Below, piece by piece: positions 8,333-17,234 of a stretch of 64,000 nt of DNA. Location of the stretch: positions 1 to 64,000 of the forward strand of contig CANMWA010000007.1 of the NCBI GenBank assembly GCA_947501475.1. Direction: 5' to 3'. Positions within the stretch are counted from its first letter, which is position 1; every line of letters starts with the position of its first letter. This stretch comes from an uncultured Aquimarina sp. (GTDB lineage Bacteria; Bacteroidota; Bacteroidia; Flavobacteriales; Flavobacteriaceae). A program made the translations under genes and the position numbers. The notes under the pieces were generated by a model. That model saw nothing but the letters and a program-made list of their open reading frames with translations, had not been told where the DNA came from and did no database searches.

Positions 8333-9172
8333 ATGAAAAAAATTTCAATCCATGTATTGGTAACATTTTTTATGCTTACAAGTTACTATGATGCATTTTC
8401 TCAGTGTACAAGTTGTTCTTTGAATGGGCCAACCAAAATAGATGTAGATCAAACCAGAACTTTTTCTACAAGTACCCTAAGTGGTTCAAATTACTTTTGG
8501 TCAACTACCGGAGGGCTAACAATAATAGGAAGTAATACATCATCTTCTGTTTCTGTAAAAGGCACAAACGCTGGTAGTGGAAAAGTATGTGTCACCAGAT
8601 ATAAAAGCGGCACACAACCCTGTTGCTATTGCAAAACAGTTAGTATCATACCTCCTTGTAGAGTGCCATCGGTTTCTATAGCACAAGAACCTTTTGGCTG
8701 TCAAGGAGATATTTTAACATTCAATGCCGTTACAAATCCTGTTAATGCCTCAGGAACTTTTAATTGGAGCATCCCTTCCGGAGTTGGAACAATAGTAGGA
8801 TCTAATACAAATCAAACTCTTAATGTGCAATCATCTACCAGTTTTGGTTTTAGTATAAGTTTAACCTTCACATCAACTTGTAATAATACACAGGTTAATG
8901 CTTTTACATTAGCTCAATTTTTGGATTGTGGATTTTTCATCTCCCCCAATCCTTCAAATGATTTATTATTAATCCAAACTTCAGAAAATAGTAAAATCAA
9001 AACACCCTATTCTGTTGAAGTGATAGATCAGAACGGAAAAGTCCGATTAAAGGTAGCAACCTCTGAAAAAAATAAGCAAATAGATATAAGTAATTTACCT
9101 AATGATTTATATTATGTTAGGGTGATCACAAATGGAAAAGTTGTAAAAACAACTAAATTAATTAAAAAATAG
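8333..9172 (+). CDS. T9SS type A sorted secreted protein with PKD-like domains
   Basis: A 279-residue secreted protein. A signal peptide covers residues 1-24 (MKKISIHVLVTFFMLTSYYD), and two Cys-containing beta-sandwich domains follow. They resemble the PKD-like domain of Bacteroidota surface proteins: GPTKIDVDQTRTFSTSTLSG with YFWST, then GDILTFNAVTNP with FNWSIPSG. A C-terminal T9SS type A sorting domain begins at about residue 200 (FFISPNPSNDLLLIQ) and ends with KVVKTTKLIKK. It should be exported by Sec and then secreted or surface-anchored by the type IX system. No catalytic domain is visible. Confidence 0.87.
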   Translation: MKKISIHVLVTFFMLTSYYDAFSQCTSCSLNGPTKIDVDQTRTFSTSTLSGSNYFWSTTGGLTIIGSNTSSSVSVKGTNAGSGKVCVTRYKSGTQPCCYCKTVSIIPPCRVPSVSIAQEPFGCQGDILTFNAVTNPVNASGTFNWSIPSGVGTIVGSNTNQTLNVQSSTSFGFSISLTFTSTCNNTQVNAFTLAQFLDCGFFISPNPSNDLLLIQTSENSKIKTPYSVEVIDQNGKVRLKVATSEKNKQIDISNLPNDLYYVRVITNGKVVKTTKLIKK

Positions 9173-9195
9173 AGTATCAGAACATATTAAAAGAA

Positions 9196-9236
9196 AATAC
9201 CCGCCAGGTTTTATAAATCTAGCGGGTATTTTTTTA
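9196..9236. terminator. Bidirectional terminator between convergent genes
   Basis: AATACCCGC (9196-9204) pairs with GCGGGTATT (9222-9230), followed by a T run on the plus strand and preceded by an A run that serves the minus strand. It separates the T9SS cargo gene from trxB. Confidence 0.85.
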
Positions 9237-9244
9237 TATTATTT

Positions 9245-10213
9245 TTAAGCAGAAACTTCTTCTTTGGTTTCTACCGTTGCCAGATAACGTTCTGCATCTA
9301 GTGCAGCCATACACCCGGTACCAGCAGCAGTAACTGCTTGTCTATATTCTTTATCTTGAACATCTCCAGAGGCAAATACTCCTGGGATATTAGTCTTAGT
9401 AGATTTACCTTCGGTAACAATATACCCAGTATCATCCATATCAACCTGGCCTTTAAAGATATCAGTATTAGGCTTATGACCAATTGCGATGAACAATCCA
9501 GTTATTTCTATTTCAGATTTCTCTTTAGTTTGATTATTTACCATTCGTAACCCTTCAACTACTTGATCACCTAATACTTCATCAACTTCTGTATTATATA
9601 ATACTTTAAGATTCGGAGTATTATTTACTCTATGTTGCATGGCTTTAGAAGCTCTCATGTGATCCTTACGAACTAACATTGTTACACTAGAACAAATATT
9701 AGACAGATAAGTAGCTTCTTCTGCAGCAGTATCCCCTGCTCCAACTATTGCTACATCTTGACCTTTATAGAAAAACCCATCACACACCGCGCAAGCAGAA
9801 ACTCCACCGCCACGTAATTTTTGTTCGCTTGGTATTCCTAGGTATTTAGCAGTAGCTCCTGTAGAAATAATTACAGATTCAGCTTCAATCTGTGTTGTAC
9901 CATCAATAGTTACTTTATGAATCCCTCCTACTTCAGTACTAAAATCAACAGCTGTTGCCATCCCGATACGTACTTCTGTACCAAAACGCTCTGCTTGCTG
10001 TTGTAGCTGCACCATCATTGTTGGTCCATCGATTCCTTCTGGGTAACCGGGGAAATTATCAACTTCTGTAGTCGTTGTTAATTGACCTCCTGGCTCCATA
10101 CCAGTATACATAATTGGTTTAAGATCAGCTCTTGCTGCATATATTGCTGCAGTATATCCTGCAGGTCCTGAGCCTATGATAAGGCATTTTATTCTTTCTA
10201 TGGTATCAGACAT
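9245..10213 (-). CDS. trxB: Thioredoxin-disulfide reductase
   Basis: A 322-residue flavoprotein that uses NADPH to reduce thioredoxin in the cytoplasm. The FAD-binding Rossmann motif GSGPAGYTAAIYAARA is at residues 14-29, the redox-active CAVCDG (Cys141, Cys144) follows GGGVSA, the NADPH-binding GAGDTAAEEA is at about 158, and the second FAD motif is GVFASGDVQD near 285. I choose the ATG at 10213 (MSDTIERIKC), because a start 45 bases upstream would add an unusual hydrophobic tail before the conserved beginning. Length and motifs are standard for the family. It is monocistronic. Confidence 0.95.
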   Translation of the reverse strand: MSDTIERIKCLIIGSGPAGYTAAIYAARADLKPIMYTGMEPGGQLTTTTEVDNFPGYPEGIDGPTMMVQLQQQAERFGTEVRIGMATAVDFSTEVGGIHKVTIDGTTQIEAESVIISTGATAKYLGIPSEQKLRGGGVSACAVCDGFFYKGQDVAIVGAGDTAAEEATYLSNICSSVTMLVRKDHMRASKAMQHRVNNTPNLKVLYNTEVDEVLGDQVVEGLRMVNNQTKEKSEIEITGLFIAIGHKPNTDIFKGQVDMDDTGYIVTEGKSTKTNIPGVFASGDVQDKEYRQAVTAAGTGCMAALDAERYLATVETKEEVSA

Positions 10214-10376
10214 ATTCTTTTCGTTATTTATCTGATGTAAAAGTAGCAATTTGATCATAAACCTTACATTAAAGTTATTAAGAATTGTTATTATCCTATA
10301 AACTTCAATTATTGAATTTTTTCTTACAACTCAATACTATTACATTTACATCTATATAAAAGTATACTATACAATT

Positions 10377-11003
10377 ATGACATTTTTTGACATATTAGAC
10401 ATTTTAGGAACAATCGCTTTTGTAATATCTGGAGCATTGAGTGCTATGAACCGTAGATTAGATCTTTTTGGTGTATTTATAATTGCTTTTGTTACTGCAA
10501 TTGGTGGTGGAACCATACGAGATATTCTTATTGGTAACACACCCGTTTCCTGGATGCAAAACACCACAAATTTGTATTTGATTGGTGGGATTACAGTATT
10601 ATCTATCATTTTTAGAAATAAAATAAATTACCTTAAGAAATCCGTTTTCTTATTTGATACCATAGGATTAGGAATTTTTACCATCATAGGTGTAGAAACA
10701 GGAATCCAAAAGGGATTAGATCCTATTGTATGTATAGCCTTGGGAACAATAACAGGATGTTTTGGCGGAGTAATACGTGATATTTTATGTAATGAGATTC
10801 CTGTAATTTTTAGAAAAGAAATTTATGCCACAGCATCAATAGCTGGAGGTATTTGTTATATGAGTTTACATCATGTAAACATGGATGAAAATATTATCTA
10901 TATATCTACTACATTACTTATTATAGTGATCCGCTTATTGGTTGTTCGATATAAAGTATCACTACCATTGTTTACCGTTAGAAGTCAAAATGCTGTTAAA
11001 TAA
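10377..11003 (+). CDS. TRIC / UPF0126 family cation channel protein
   Basis: A 208-residue membrane protein with about seven hydrophobic helices. It belongs to the UPF0126 / bacterial TRIC (trimeric intracellular cation channel) family. The two internally repeated halves are visible: FVISGALSAMNRRLDLFG with AIGGGTIRDILIG, and IGVETGIQKGLDPIVCIALG with CFGGVIRDILC. The GGGxxRD and GGVxRD motifs are the family hallmark. It probably conducts potassium or other monovalent cations across the inner membrane. It stands alone. Confidence 0.9.
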   Translation: MTFFDILDILGTIAFVISGALSAMNRRLDLFGVFIIAFVTAIGGGTIRDILIGNTPVSWMQNTTNLYLIGGITVLSIIFRNKINYLKKSVFLFDTIGLGIFTIIGVETGIQKGLDPIVCIALGTITGCFGGVIRDILCNEIPVIFRKEIYATASIAGGICYMSLHHVNMDENIIYISTTLLIIVIRLLVVRYKVSLPLFTVRSQNAVK

Positions 11004-11064
11004 GGGGCTATAAAAAATAAGAATTAGTAATTTATGACCTATTATTCATAGTAATCTATCAAAA

Positions 11065-11721
11065 ATGAAAACCATAAAGCAATCATTAGGCAGAAGAAAT
11101 TTTATAAAACAAACCACATTAGTAGCATTAGGAACAGGAAGTTTACTTGCATTGCCACAAACGGCCAATGCATTTCCGATTACCAGTGAAAATGACATTA
11201 ACGTATTTGGTCCAAAAGAGGGATTCACACCACAGGTTGGAATATTGGTATCTATGATGAATTGGATGAGAATGGTAATGCTAAGTCCAGTGAACGAAAT
11301 GAGTGTTGAGGATTTAGATTATATACACGATAAAGATTCTAACTCTATCGGCGCGATGCTATTTCATCTAGCAGCAACAGAGCGTTTCTATCAAATCCAT
11401 ACTTTCGAAGGGAAAAAATGGGGGGATTGGAGCAAAGAAGATCAAGAAAATTGGAGTATTGCATCGGGGCTAGGACAAAAAGCTAGAGAGGTAATAAAAG
11501 GAAATGATTTAGATTTTTACTTGACAAAATTAAAAGAAGTTAGAGAACACACCCTACAAGAACTTGCTAAGCGTGATGATGATTGGTTAATGGCAGTTGA
11601 CAAAGACTGGCCATGGGGCCCAACTAATAATTATTGCAAATGGTTTCATGTATGCGAACATGAATCTAACCATAATGGGCAAATTAAATGGATAAAAAGT
11701 AGATTACCTTCTGCAAAATAG
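11065..11721 (+). CDS. Tat-exported DinB-family protein
   Basis: A 218-residue protein with a twin-arginine signal (LGRRNFIKQTTLVALGTGS, residues 9-27, cleavage after about ANA at 36). The mature four-helix domain is DinB-like, with His101 (MLFHLAATERF), His199 and His203 (CEHESNHNGQI) as the expected metal-binding triad. Most DinB-family proteins, such as bacillithiol or mycothiol S-transferases, are cytoplasmic, so export by Tat is unusual and suggests a folded, metal-loaded periplasmic enzyme. It precedes the GH31 gene by six bases and is very probably cotranscribed with it. Confidence 0.85.
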   Translation: MKTIKQSLGRRNFIKQTTLVALGTGSLLALPQTANAFPITSENDINVFGPKEGFTPQVGILVSMMNWMRMVMLSPVNEMSVEDLDYIHDKDSNSIGAMLFHLAATERFYQIHTFEGKKWGDWSKEDQENWSIASGLGQKAREVIKGNDLDFYLTKLKEVREHTLQELAKRDDDWLMAVDKDWPWGPTNNYCKWFHVCEHESNHNGQIKWIKSRLPSAK

Positions 11722-11727
11722 ATAAAT

Positions 11728-14220
11728 ATGACATATAGCTTTAAAACAGTAGCAATACTATTCTTCACTTTTTTTATTAGTAATAAAACCAAAGCTCAAA
11801 GTGGAGATTTTAAAACCTATCAGAAAGATCAACATGAATTAACGTTTGAATCAAACACAGGTGTTACATTAAGATTTCAGTTTTATGCTAATGATATTGT
11901 TAGAATTCAATGGGTAAAAAAAGATGAATCCTTTTTTGCAGATGATCATTATGAAATGGTAGAGAATCATGACCTTAGTGTCACCTACGAAATAGAAGAA
12001 AAAGACAATTTATTTCTAATAAACACAGGGTCAAAAAAGAAAATTCAGATCGAATTGCAAAAATCGCCAATGAAATTTAAAATTTTTGACACTACTACTA
12101 ATCAAGTGCTACTATCAGAAAAAAATGGAATATCTTGGAGTGAAAACAAGATCATCAGCAATTTTGAATCTGATACTACAGAACACTTTTGCGGTATGGG
12201 TTATCAATCTTTTGGAAGAGTAGCATCTATCGATCTAAAAGGAAAACAAGTCAGTTGCAATTATGGAGATGGGCTTGTGGATTGGGGAGCGCCACAAGGA
12301 GTCTTAACTGTACCTTTCTACTTATCAAATAAAGGGTATGGGGTTTTTCTAAATAGTACTTTCCAACACAATTTCAATTTTGGAAAAAATAACACATATG
12401 AGTTTACTATTGATACCAAAGGGTTTCATGGGCAAATGGATTATTATTTCATTTTTGGCCCCGAATTTAAGAGCATATTAGACAAATACACACAATTAAC
12501 CGGAAGACCAAGATTACCTCAACAATCTATCTTTGGCTTACAACTTTCAGATAAAGGAGATCCTAAACATAATGGAGTTGAATGGTGGAAAAATAAAATC
12601 ACAGCACATCGAAATGCAGGATTTCCTCTTGATCATCTAGTCAATGATAATCGATGGCGGGCTGGTTCTGGTGCCTGGTCTGATTCTTGGTTTGAGTGGG
12701 ATCCTACCCGCACTCCCGATCCCAAAGCATTCGCAACCTGGTGTAAAGAGAATAATGTTACTGTAACACTAGATTTCAATAGAAATAATGCCGCCTTATG
12801 TGAAGGTTGGAAACCAGAGTTTAATATTCCAAATGCAGAAAAGTATATAGAACCCGAACTCTTTGGCAATAGCGCTCCTGATTATTCTAATCCAGCAACG
12901 CGCGAATGGATATGGAAACTATTCTGGAAAAAAACATTTGATCCCAAATTAAAGTACCCGGGAGATGGCTTATGGATTGACGAAACTGATGATTTATGGG
13001 AATTAAATGATAGTATTATCTGTGCAAACGGAAGAAGCTGGGCAGAAAATGAAAACTATTATCCTTTTCTTATTTCAAAAGCAATAGTACAAGAAGGATG
13101 GGATAATAAAAACAATACAACTACTCCAGGGATAGGAGAGTCAAAAAGACCCTATGTATGGGTAAGATCAATGTCTGCTGGGGCACAACGATATGCAACA
13201 CATTGGATAGGTGATATCAAGTCTGATTGGGATTGGATGAAATCTACCATAAGATCATTACAAACATCGGGGCTTGCAGGTTTCCCTTATTTTAATCATG
13301 ATGCTGGTGGATTTAGACCACCCGGACCAGATGATAGCTTTTATGTACAATGGGCAATGGCATTTGGTAGTTTCACACCAATCTGGAGACCACATGGTAT
13401 GGGCGAAAATAAACGTTGGCCTCTCGATAGATCAAAAATTAGTCAGGATGCTGCTCATAAATACGGAAAAATAAGGTATGAAATGATGCCATATATCTAT
13501 ACCTATGCACATAATGCATATAAAACAGGTGTTCCGATGGCAAGGGCTATGGTAATCGATTATCAAAATACGCCAGAAGCATGGAAATACGATTTACAAT
13601 ACATGTGGGGAGATGAACTATTAGTGGCTCCTACCTATTCACCAAATGATACTACTCTAGATATATGGTTGCCTCCTGGTCAAAAATGGTATAACTACTG
13701 GACCGATCATATCATAGATGGAAATCAGACCATTAAACACAAAGCCAATTTTGGAACAATACCACTATTTGTAAAAGAAGGAGCTATTATTCCTAAGTAC
13801 AATTATTCTCAGAGCACATTTACTTTAGACCCTTCAGAATTAATTATACATGTGTATACCGGTAAAGATGGCAAATTTATACTTTATGAAGATGATGGCG
13901 TAAGTGAAAAATTTAGAACAAAAAATGAGAACCTAAATACCAAGATTGAATATAAAGAGGCAAGCAAACAACTTACTATTTATGCAGCACAAGGAAAGTA
14001 TGATAAAGCAATATCAAATAGAAGTTATAAAGTGTATTTCCACGGAATTAATAAACCCAAAAACCTGATATCTAATGGCGAAAAATTAAAGGTATTTAAA
14101 TCTATTAAGGATCTTACACAAGAAAAATCTGGTCAGTTTTGGGATGAGTCTAATAAAATGTTAGTTGTTGTTTTCAAAAATCATAATGTTAATACTGATT
14201 TAGTTTTCAAAAACAATTAA
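11728..14220 (+). CDS. Glycoside hydrolase family 31 protein
   Basis: An 830-residue exported alpha-glycosidase of family GH31, with a signal peptide at residues 1-23 (ending KTKAQ). A beta-sandwich N-terminal domain leads into the catalytic barrel. Asp418 in GLWIDE is the likely nucleophile and Asp496 in HWIGDIKSDW the likely acid/base. The GFPYFNHDAGGF and FTPIWRPHG segments shape the active site, and a C-terminal beta domain follows from about residue 650. Family substrates include alpha-glucosides, alpha-xylosides and sulfoquinovosides; the sequence alone does not decide. It is tightly packed with the DinB gene before it and a VOC gene after it. Confidence 0.9.
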   Translation: MTYSFKTVAILFFTFFISNKTKAQSGDFKTYQKDQHELTFESNTGVTLRFQFYANDIVRIQWVKKDESFFADDHYEMVENHDLSVTYEIEEKDNLFLINTGSKKKIQIELQKSPMKFKIFDTTTNQVLLSEKNGISWSENKIISNFESDTTEHFCGMGYQSFGRVASIDLKGKQVSCNYGDGLVDWGAPQGVLTVPFYLSNKGYGVFLNSTFQHNFNFGKNNTYEFTIDTKGFHGQMDYYFIFGPEFKSILDKYTQLTGRPRLPQQSIFGLQLSDKGDPKHNGVEWWKNKITAHRNAGFPLDHLVNDNRWRAGSGAWSDSWFEWDPTRTPDPKAFATWCKENNVTVTLDFNRNNAALCEGWKPEFNIPNAEKYIEPELFGNSAPDYSNPATREWIWKLFWKKTFDPKLKYPGDGLWIDETDDLWELNDSIICANGRSWAENENYYPFLISKAIVQEGWDNKNNTTTPGIGESKRPYVWVRSMSAGAQRYATHWIGDIKSDWDWMKSTIRSLQTSGLAGFPYFNHDAGGFRPPGPDDSFYVQWAMAFGSFTPIWRPHGMGENKRWPLDRSKISQDAAHKYGKIRYEMMPYIYTYAHNAYKTGVPMARAMVIDYQNTPEAWKYDLQYMWGDELLVAPTYSPNDTTLDIWLPPGQKWYNYWTDHIIDGNQTIKHKANFGTIPLFVKEGAIIPKYNYSQSTFTLDPSELIIHVYTGKDGKFILYEDDGVSEKFRTKNENLNTKIEYKEASKQLTIYAAQGKYDKAISNRSYKVYFHGINKPKNLISNGEKLKVFKSIKDLTQEKSGQFWDESNKMLVVVFKNHNVNTDLVFKNN

Positions 14221-14221
14221 T

Positions 14222-14587
14222 ATGGCTACACAACTTCCAACTATAGTTCCTGTATTACCTTCTGCTAATATTGAAAGGGATTTGGCTTGGTACAATGAAA
14301 AAACAGGGTTCAAAACTTTATTTGTTCATGATATGTATGCAGGTATTCGCAGAAAGCATCTAACGATACATTTGCAAGGGCATGCAGATACCTATAATGA
14401 TCCATTATTGGGCGGATCTGTAATTAAAATTTTTGTTCCAAATATAAAATTGTTGTTTGAAGAGTTTGTAAAAAGAGGCACTATCAATAACAACAAGCTA
14501 AGATTAAATACTCCTTGGAATACTCATGAATTTGGTTTCTATGATACAAATAATAATGCAATCTTCTTTGTAGAAGATATTGATTAA
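14222..14587 (+). CDS. VOC superfamily (glyoxalase / bleomycin resistance-like) protein
   Basis: A 121-residue protein of the vicinal oxygen chelate fold. The pattern PVLPSANIERDLAWYNEKTGFKTL at the start and HEFGFYDTNNNAIFFVED at the end are typical of the bleomycin-resistance-like branch. Such proteins bind ligands or act as metal-dependent lyases or dioxygenases; the substrate is not predictable. It starts two bases after the GH31 stop codon and is part of the same transcript. Confidence 0.85.
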   Translation: MATQLPTIVPVLPSANIERDLAWYNEKTGFKTLFVHDMYAGIRRKHLTIHLQGHADTYNDPLLGGSVIKIFVPNIKLLFEEFVKRGTINNNKLRLNTPWNTHEFGFYDTNNNAIFFVEDID

Positions 14588-14604
14588 AATAAACACTATT
14601 CACT

Positions 14605-15132
14605 ATGAAAAACATACTGATTATTATAATATGCTTTATAGTAACTATAAATTTACAAGCACAAGAAAATACTGAAAATTTTTCAGAAAAGGTTCAATCT
14701 TTAGATAGTACATTAGAAACATTATATGGTGTTATCTCTGGTGAAAAAGGTGAAGAACGAAACTGGGAGTTATTTAAATTTTTATTTAAGCCGGAAGCAA
14801 AGCTTATTGCTTCAGGAAAAAATAAAGAAGGTGTTTTTAACGCTCGCTATATGTCTCCTGATGAATACATAACAGCTTCGGGAAAATGGCTTATTGAAAA
14901 TGGTTTCTATGAAAAAGAAATTCACCGAACAGTAGATACTTTTGGTAATATTACTCAAGTATTTAGCACTTATGAATCTTTTAAAAGTAAAACCGACAAA
15001 AAACCATTTATGAGAGGTATTAATAGTATACAATTACTTAATGATGGAAAAAGATGGTGGGTTATTAATATTTATTGGACTCAAGAAACTCAAGAAAACC
15101 AAATCCCGAAAGAGTATCTACCAAAACAATAG
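14605..15132 (+). CDS. Exported NTF2/SnoaL-like protein
   Basis: A 175-residue protein with a signal peptide (MKNILIIIICFIVTINLQAQ). The mature part resembles an NTF2-like (DUF4440/SnoaL) fold: an N-terminal helix, then ELFKFLFKPEAKLIASGK, a Tyr-rich middle and strands ending in NSIQLLNDGKRWWVINIYW. No catalytic residues can be named. It follows the VOC gene by 17 bases and is followed two bases later by a GNAT gene. Confidence 0.7.
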   Translation: MKNILIIIICFIVTINLQAQENTENFSEKVQSLDSTLETLYGVISGEKGEERNWELFKFLFKPEAKLIASGKNKEGVFNARYMSPDEYITASGKWLIENGFYEKEIHRTVDTFGNITQVFSTYESFKSKTDKKPFMRGINSIQLLNDGKRWWVINIYWTQETQENQIPKEYLPKQ

Positions 15133-15134
15133 CA

Positions 15135-15587
15135 ATGAATTTCAGAAAAGCAACTCTAGAAGATGTTCTGGTAATCGTACAAATGATTGCTAACGATAAA
15201 CTTGGTGAAAAAAGAGAAAATTATCAGAACCCATTGCCAAAAGAATACTTAGAAGCTTTTGAAAATATAAATATTGATCCCAATCAAGAATTAATCGTAA
15301 TAGAAGATCATAATTTAGAAGTTATAGGAACAATGCAGCTTACTTTTATTCAGTATTTAACTTATCAAGGAGGAATACGTACACAAATTGAAGCTGTAAG
15401 AATTAGAGAAGATCAAAGAGGAAAAGGCATTGGTCAAAAAATGTTTGAATGGGCTATAGATCGTGCAAAGCAAAAAGGGGCACATGTACTACAACTCACT
15501 ACAGATAAAAAACGTCCCGATGCTATAAAATTTTATGAAAAACTAGGCTTTAAAGCTTCACATGAAGGGATGAAACTACACTTTTGA
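15135..15587 (+). CDS. GNAT family N-acetyltransferase
   Basis: A 150-residue acetyltransferase. The start is the ATG at 15135 (MNFRKATLEDVLVIVQMI), two bases after the preceding stop; an upstream start would overlap the previous gene. The acetyl-CoA binding motif RIREDQRGKGIGQKMFEWAI and the C-terminal FYEKLGFKASHEGMKL are classic GNAT features. Substrate unknown; cytoplasmic. It is probably the last gene of the run starting at 11065. Confidence 0.92.
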   Translation: MNFRKATLEDVLVIVQMIANDKLGEKRENYQNPLPKEYLEAFENINIDPNQELIVIEDHNLEVIGTMQLTFIQYLTYQGGIRTQIEAVRIREDQRGKGIGQKMFEWAIDRAKQKGAHVLQLTTDKKRPDAIKFYEKLGFKASHEGMKLHF

Positions 15588-15664
15588 GTTTAATTTTATC
15601 AAAATCTTAATATTTGAATTAAGGAATAATATTTACCTTCCTAAGGTATTAATCACAATCTATT

Positions 15665-16594
15665 ATGAAAAAAATCATTACCCTTATATTAATTTTGGTC
15701 CTTCAATATACATATAGTCAAGAAAAAACAATAATAAAACCAGTATTAGCAGATATCATTTCTCAATTCCCTACAGTAAGAGATTTTACTATGTCTCCTA
15801 ATCAAGATGAAATTTATTTTACTGCTCAAGGATATGGGGGTGAACTTTCAACAATTATTAAAGTTAAAAAAGAGAATGAGATATGGTCTAAGCCCGAGGT
15901 AGCTAATTTTTCAGGAAAATATAGAGATCTAGAAGCTATGTTTTCTCCCGATGGATTAAAATTATATTTTGTCTCTGACCGCCCCAACGAATTTACTACT
16001 GCAGAAAAGAAAAATCATGATATATGGTATATCGAACGTACCGAATTAACTACAAAATGGTCTGCTCCCAAAAATATAGGTAGCCCTATAAATACCAAGG
16101 GAGATGAGTTTTATCCATCGGTATCAAAAAATGGTAACTTATATTTTACCAGTACAGCCTCTAGCTCCAAAGGAAAAGACGATATTTTTATAAGTACTTA
16201 TGAAAATAATACCTATACCCAACCTGTCTCATTACCCGAAACCATAAATTCTGAAGGATATGAGTACAACGCCTATATTTCAGCAGATGAAACATTTCTT
16301 ATTTTCGGAGGGTATAAGCGCAAAGATGGTTTAGGTAGTGGGGATTTATACATTTCATATCGAGACAAAGAAGGAACATGGTCTCAGGCAAAAAACCTTA
16401 CACAAATCAACTCAGACAAAATGGATTATTGCCCATTTTATGATTCTAAAACACAAACCCTTTACTTTACAAGCAAGAGAACTGCTATCAAAGAAGATGA
16501 TACTGTATCTAAAAGCCTCGATCAACTTATAAAATTGATGAATTCATATGAAAATGGTCTGAGTAGAGTTTATAATACCCCTATAAAAATATGA
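15665..16594 (+). CDS. Exported PD40 (TolB-like) beta-propeller protein
   Basis: A 309-residue exported protein with a signal peptide at residues 1-18 (ending QYTYSQ). Several PD40/WD40-like blades follow: FTMSPNQDEIYFTAQ, AMFSPDGLKLYFVSDRP, YPSVSKNGNLYFTST, AYISADETFLIFGG and CPFYDSKTQTLYFTSKR. Propellers of this kind in Bacteroidota usually serve as binding or scaffold domains. No catalytic domain is attached. It stands alone with a 77-base upstream gap. Confidence 0.85.
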   Translation: MKKIITLILILVLQYTYSQEKTIIKPVLADIISQFPTVRDFTMSPNQDEIYFTAQGYGGELSTIIKVKKENEIWSKPEVANFSGKYRDLEAMFSPDGLKLYFVSDRPNEFTTAEKKNHDIWYIERTELTTKWSAPKNIGSPINTKGDEFYPSVSKNGNLYFTSTASSSKGKDDIFISTYENNTYTQPVSLPETINSEGYEYNAYISADETFLIFGGYKRKDGLGSGDLYISYRDKEGTWSQAKNLTQINSDKMDYCPFYDSKTQTLYFTSKRTAIKEDDTVSKSLDQLIKLMNSYENGLSRVYNTPIKI

Positions 16595-16667
16595 CTTCTC
16601 TTTAAAAAAGGATTTTAACAACACCTTATTCAAATTTTGGGATAAAAAATAATTCGAATTTGTATTT

Positions 16668-17078
16668 TTGCATGAAATTTATCCCAAATTGATAAGAATT
16701 CTATTTTCCATATTATTATTTGCCTCTTTTGCGATAAGACCAGCTATGGAAATCAGTAACGTTTTATATTATCAACTCAATATTGATTATATCGTTGATA
16801 AATATTGTGTAAACAAAGAACGACCAAGACTTAATTGTAACGGAAAATGTTACTTAATGACTCAGATGAAGGCAAAAAAACAACCTTCAAAAGAAAAATC
16901 TGAAAACACTCTTATCGTAGAAGCTTTTATTCCTCTTTTCTTTCAGGATCATACGATTCAGATAAAAAACATAAATCCCTTTATTGCAGAACACGCTCAA
17001 AATTGGAAATTAAAATATTTTCATGTAAAAACGATTTCCAAAGATATCGATCACCCACCAGAATATATCCTTTCTTAA
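16668..17078 (+). CDS. Small membrane-anchored protein with Cys motif
   Basis: A 136-residue protein with a non-ATG start; TTG at 16668 or the in-frame TTG at 16689 are the candidates. A TATTTTTG box at 16663-16670 overlaps the first one, which favours the second. A hydrophobic segment (LFSILLFASFAIRP) is followed by a cysteine cluster (Cys47, Cys57 and Cys61 in DKYCVNKERPRLNCNGKCY, numbered from 16668) that could bind metal. The tail ends with HPPEYILS. It lies directly upstream of a TonB receptor and PepSY gene, pointing to a role in metal uptake; that is inference from context. Confidence 0.65.
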   Translation: MHEIYPKLIRILFSILLFASFAIRPAMEISNVLYYQLNIDYIVDKYCVNKERPRLNCNGKCYLMTQMKAKKQPSKEKSENTLIVEAFIPLFFQDHTIQIKNINPFIAEHAQNWKLKYFHVKTISKDIDHPPEYILS

Positions 17079-17234
17079 TTACTCTAACATACTTTGAATA
17101 CAATTTATGAATAGAAACTTAATTTCTATTCAATACTTAATCATTGTAAAAATTCAAATCTTTTTAAATCAAAAAAGGTAATTCCTTCGTATTGATAGAT
17201 ACCGAAGTAGTTATCATTAAACTCATTATACAAA

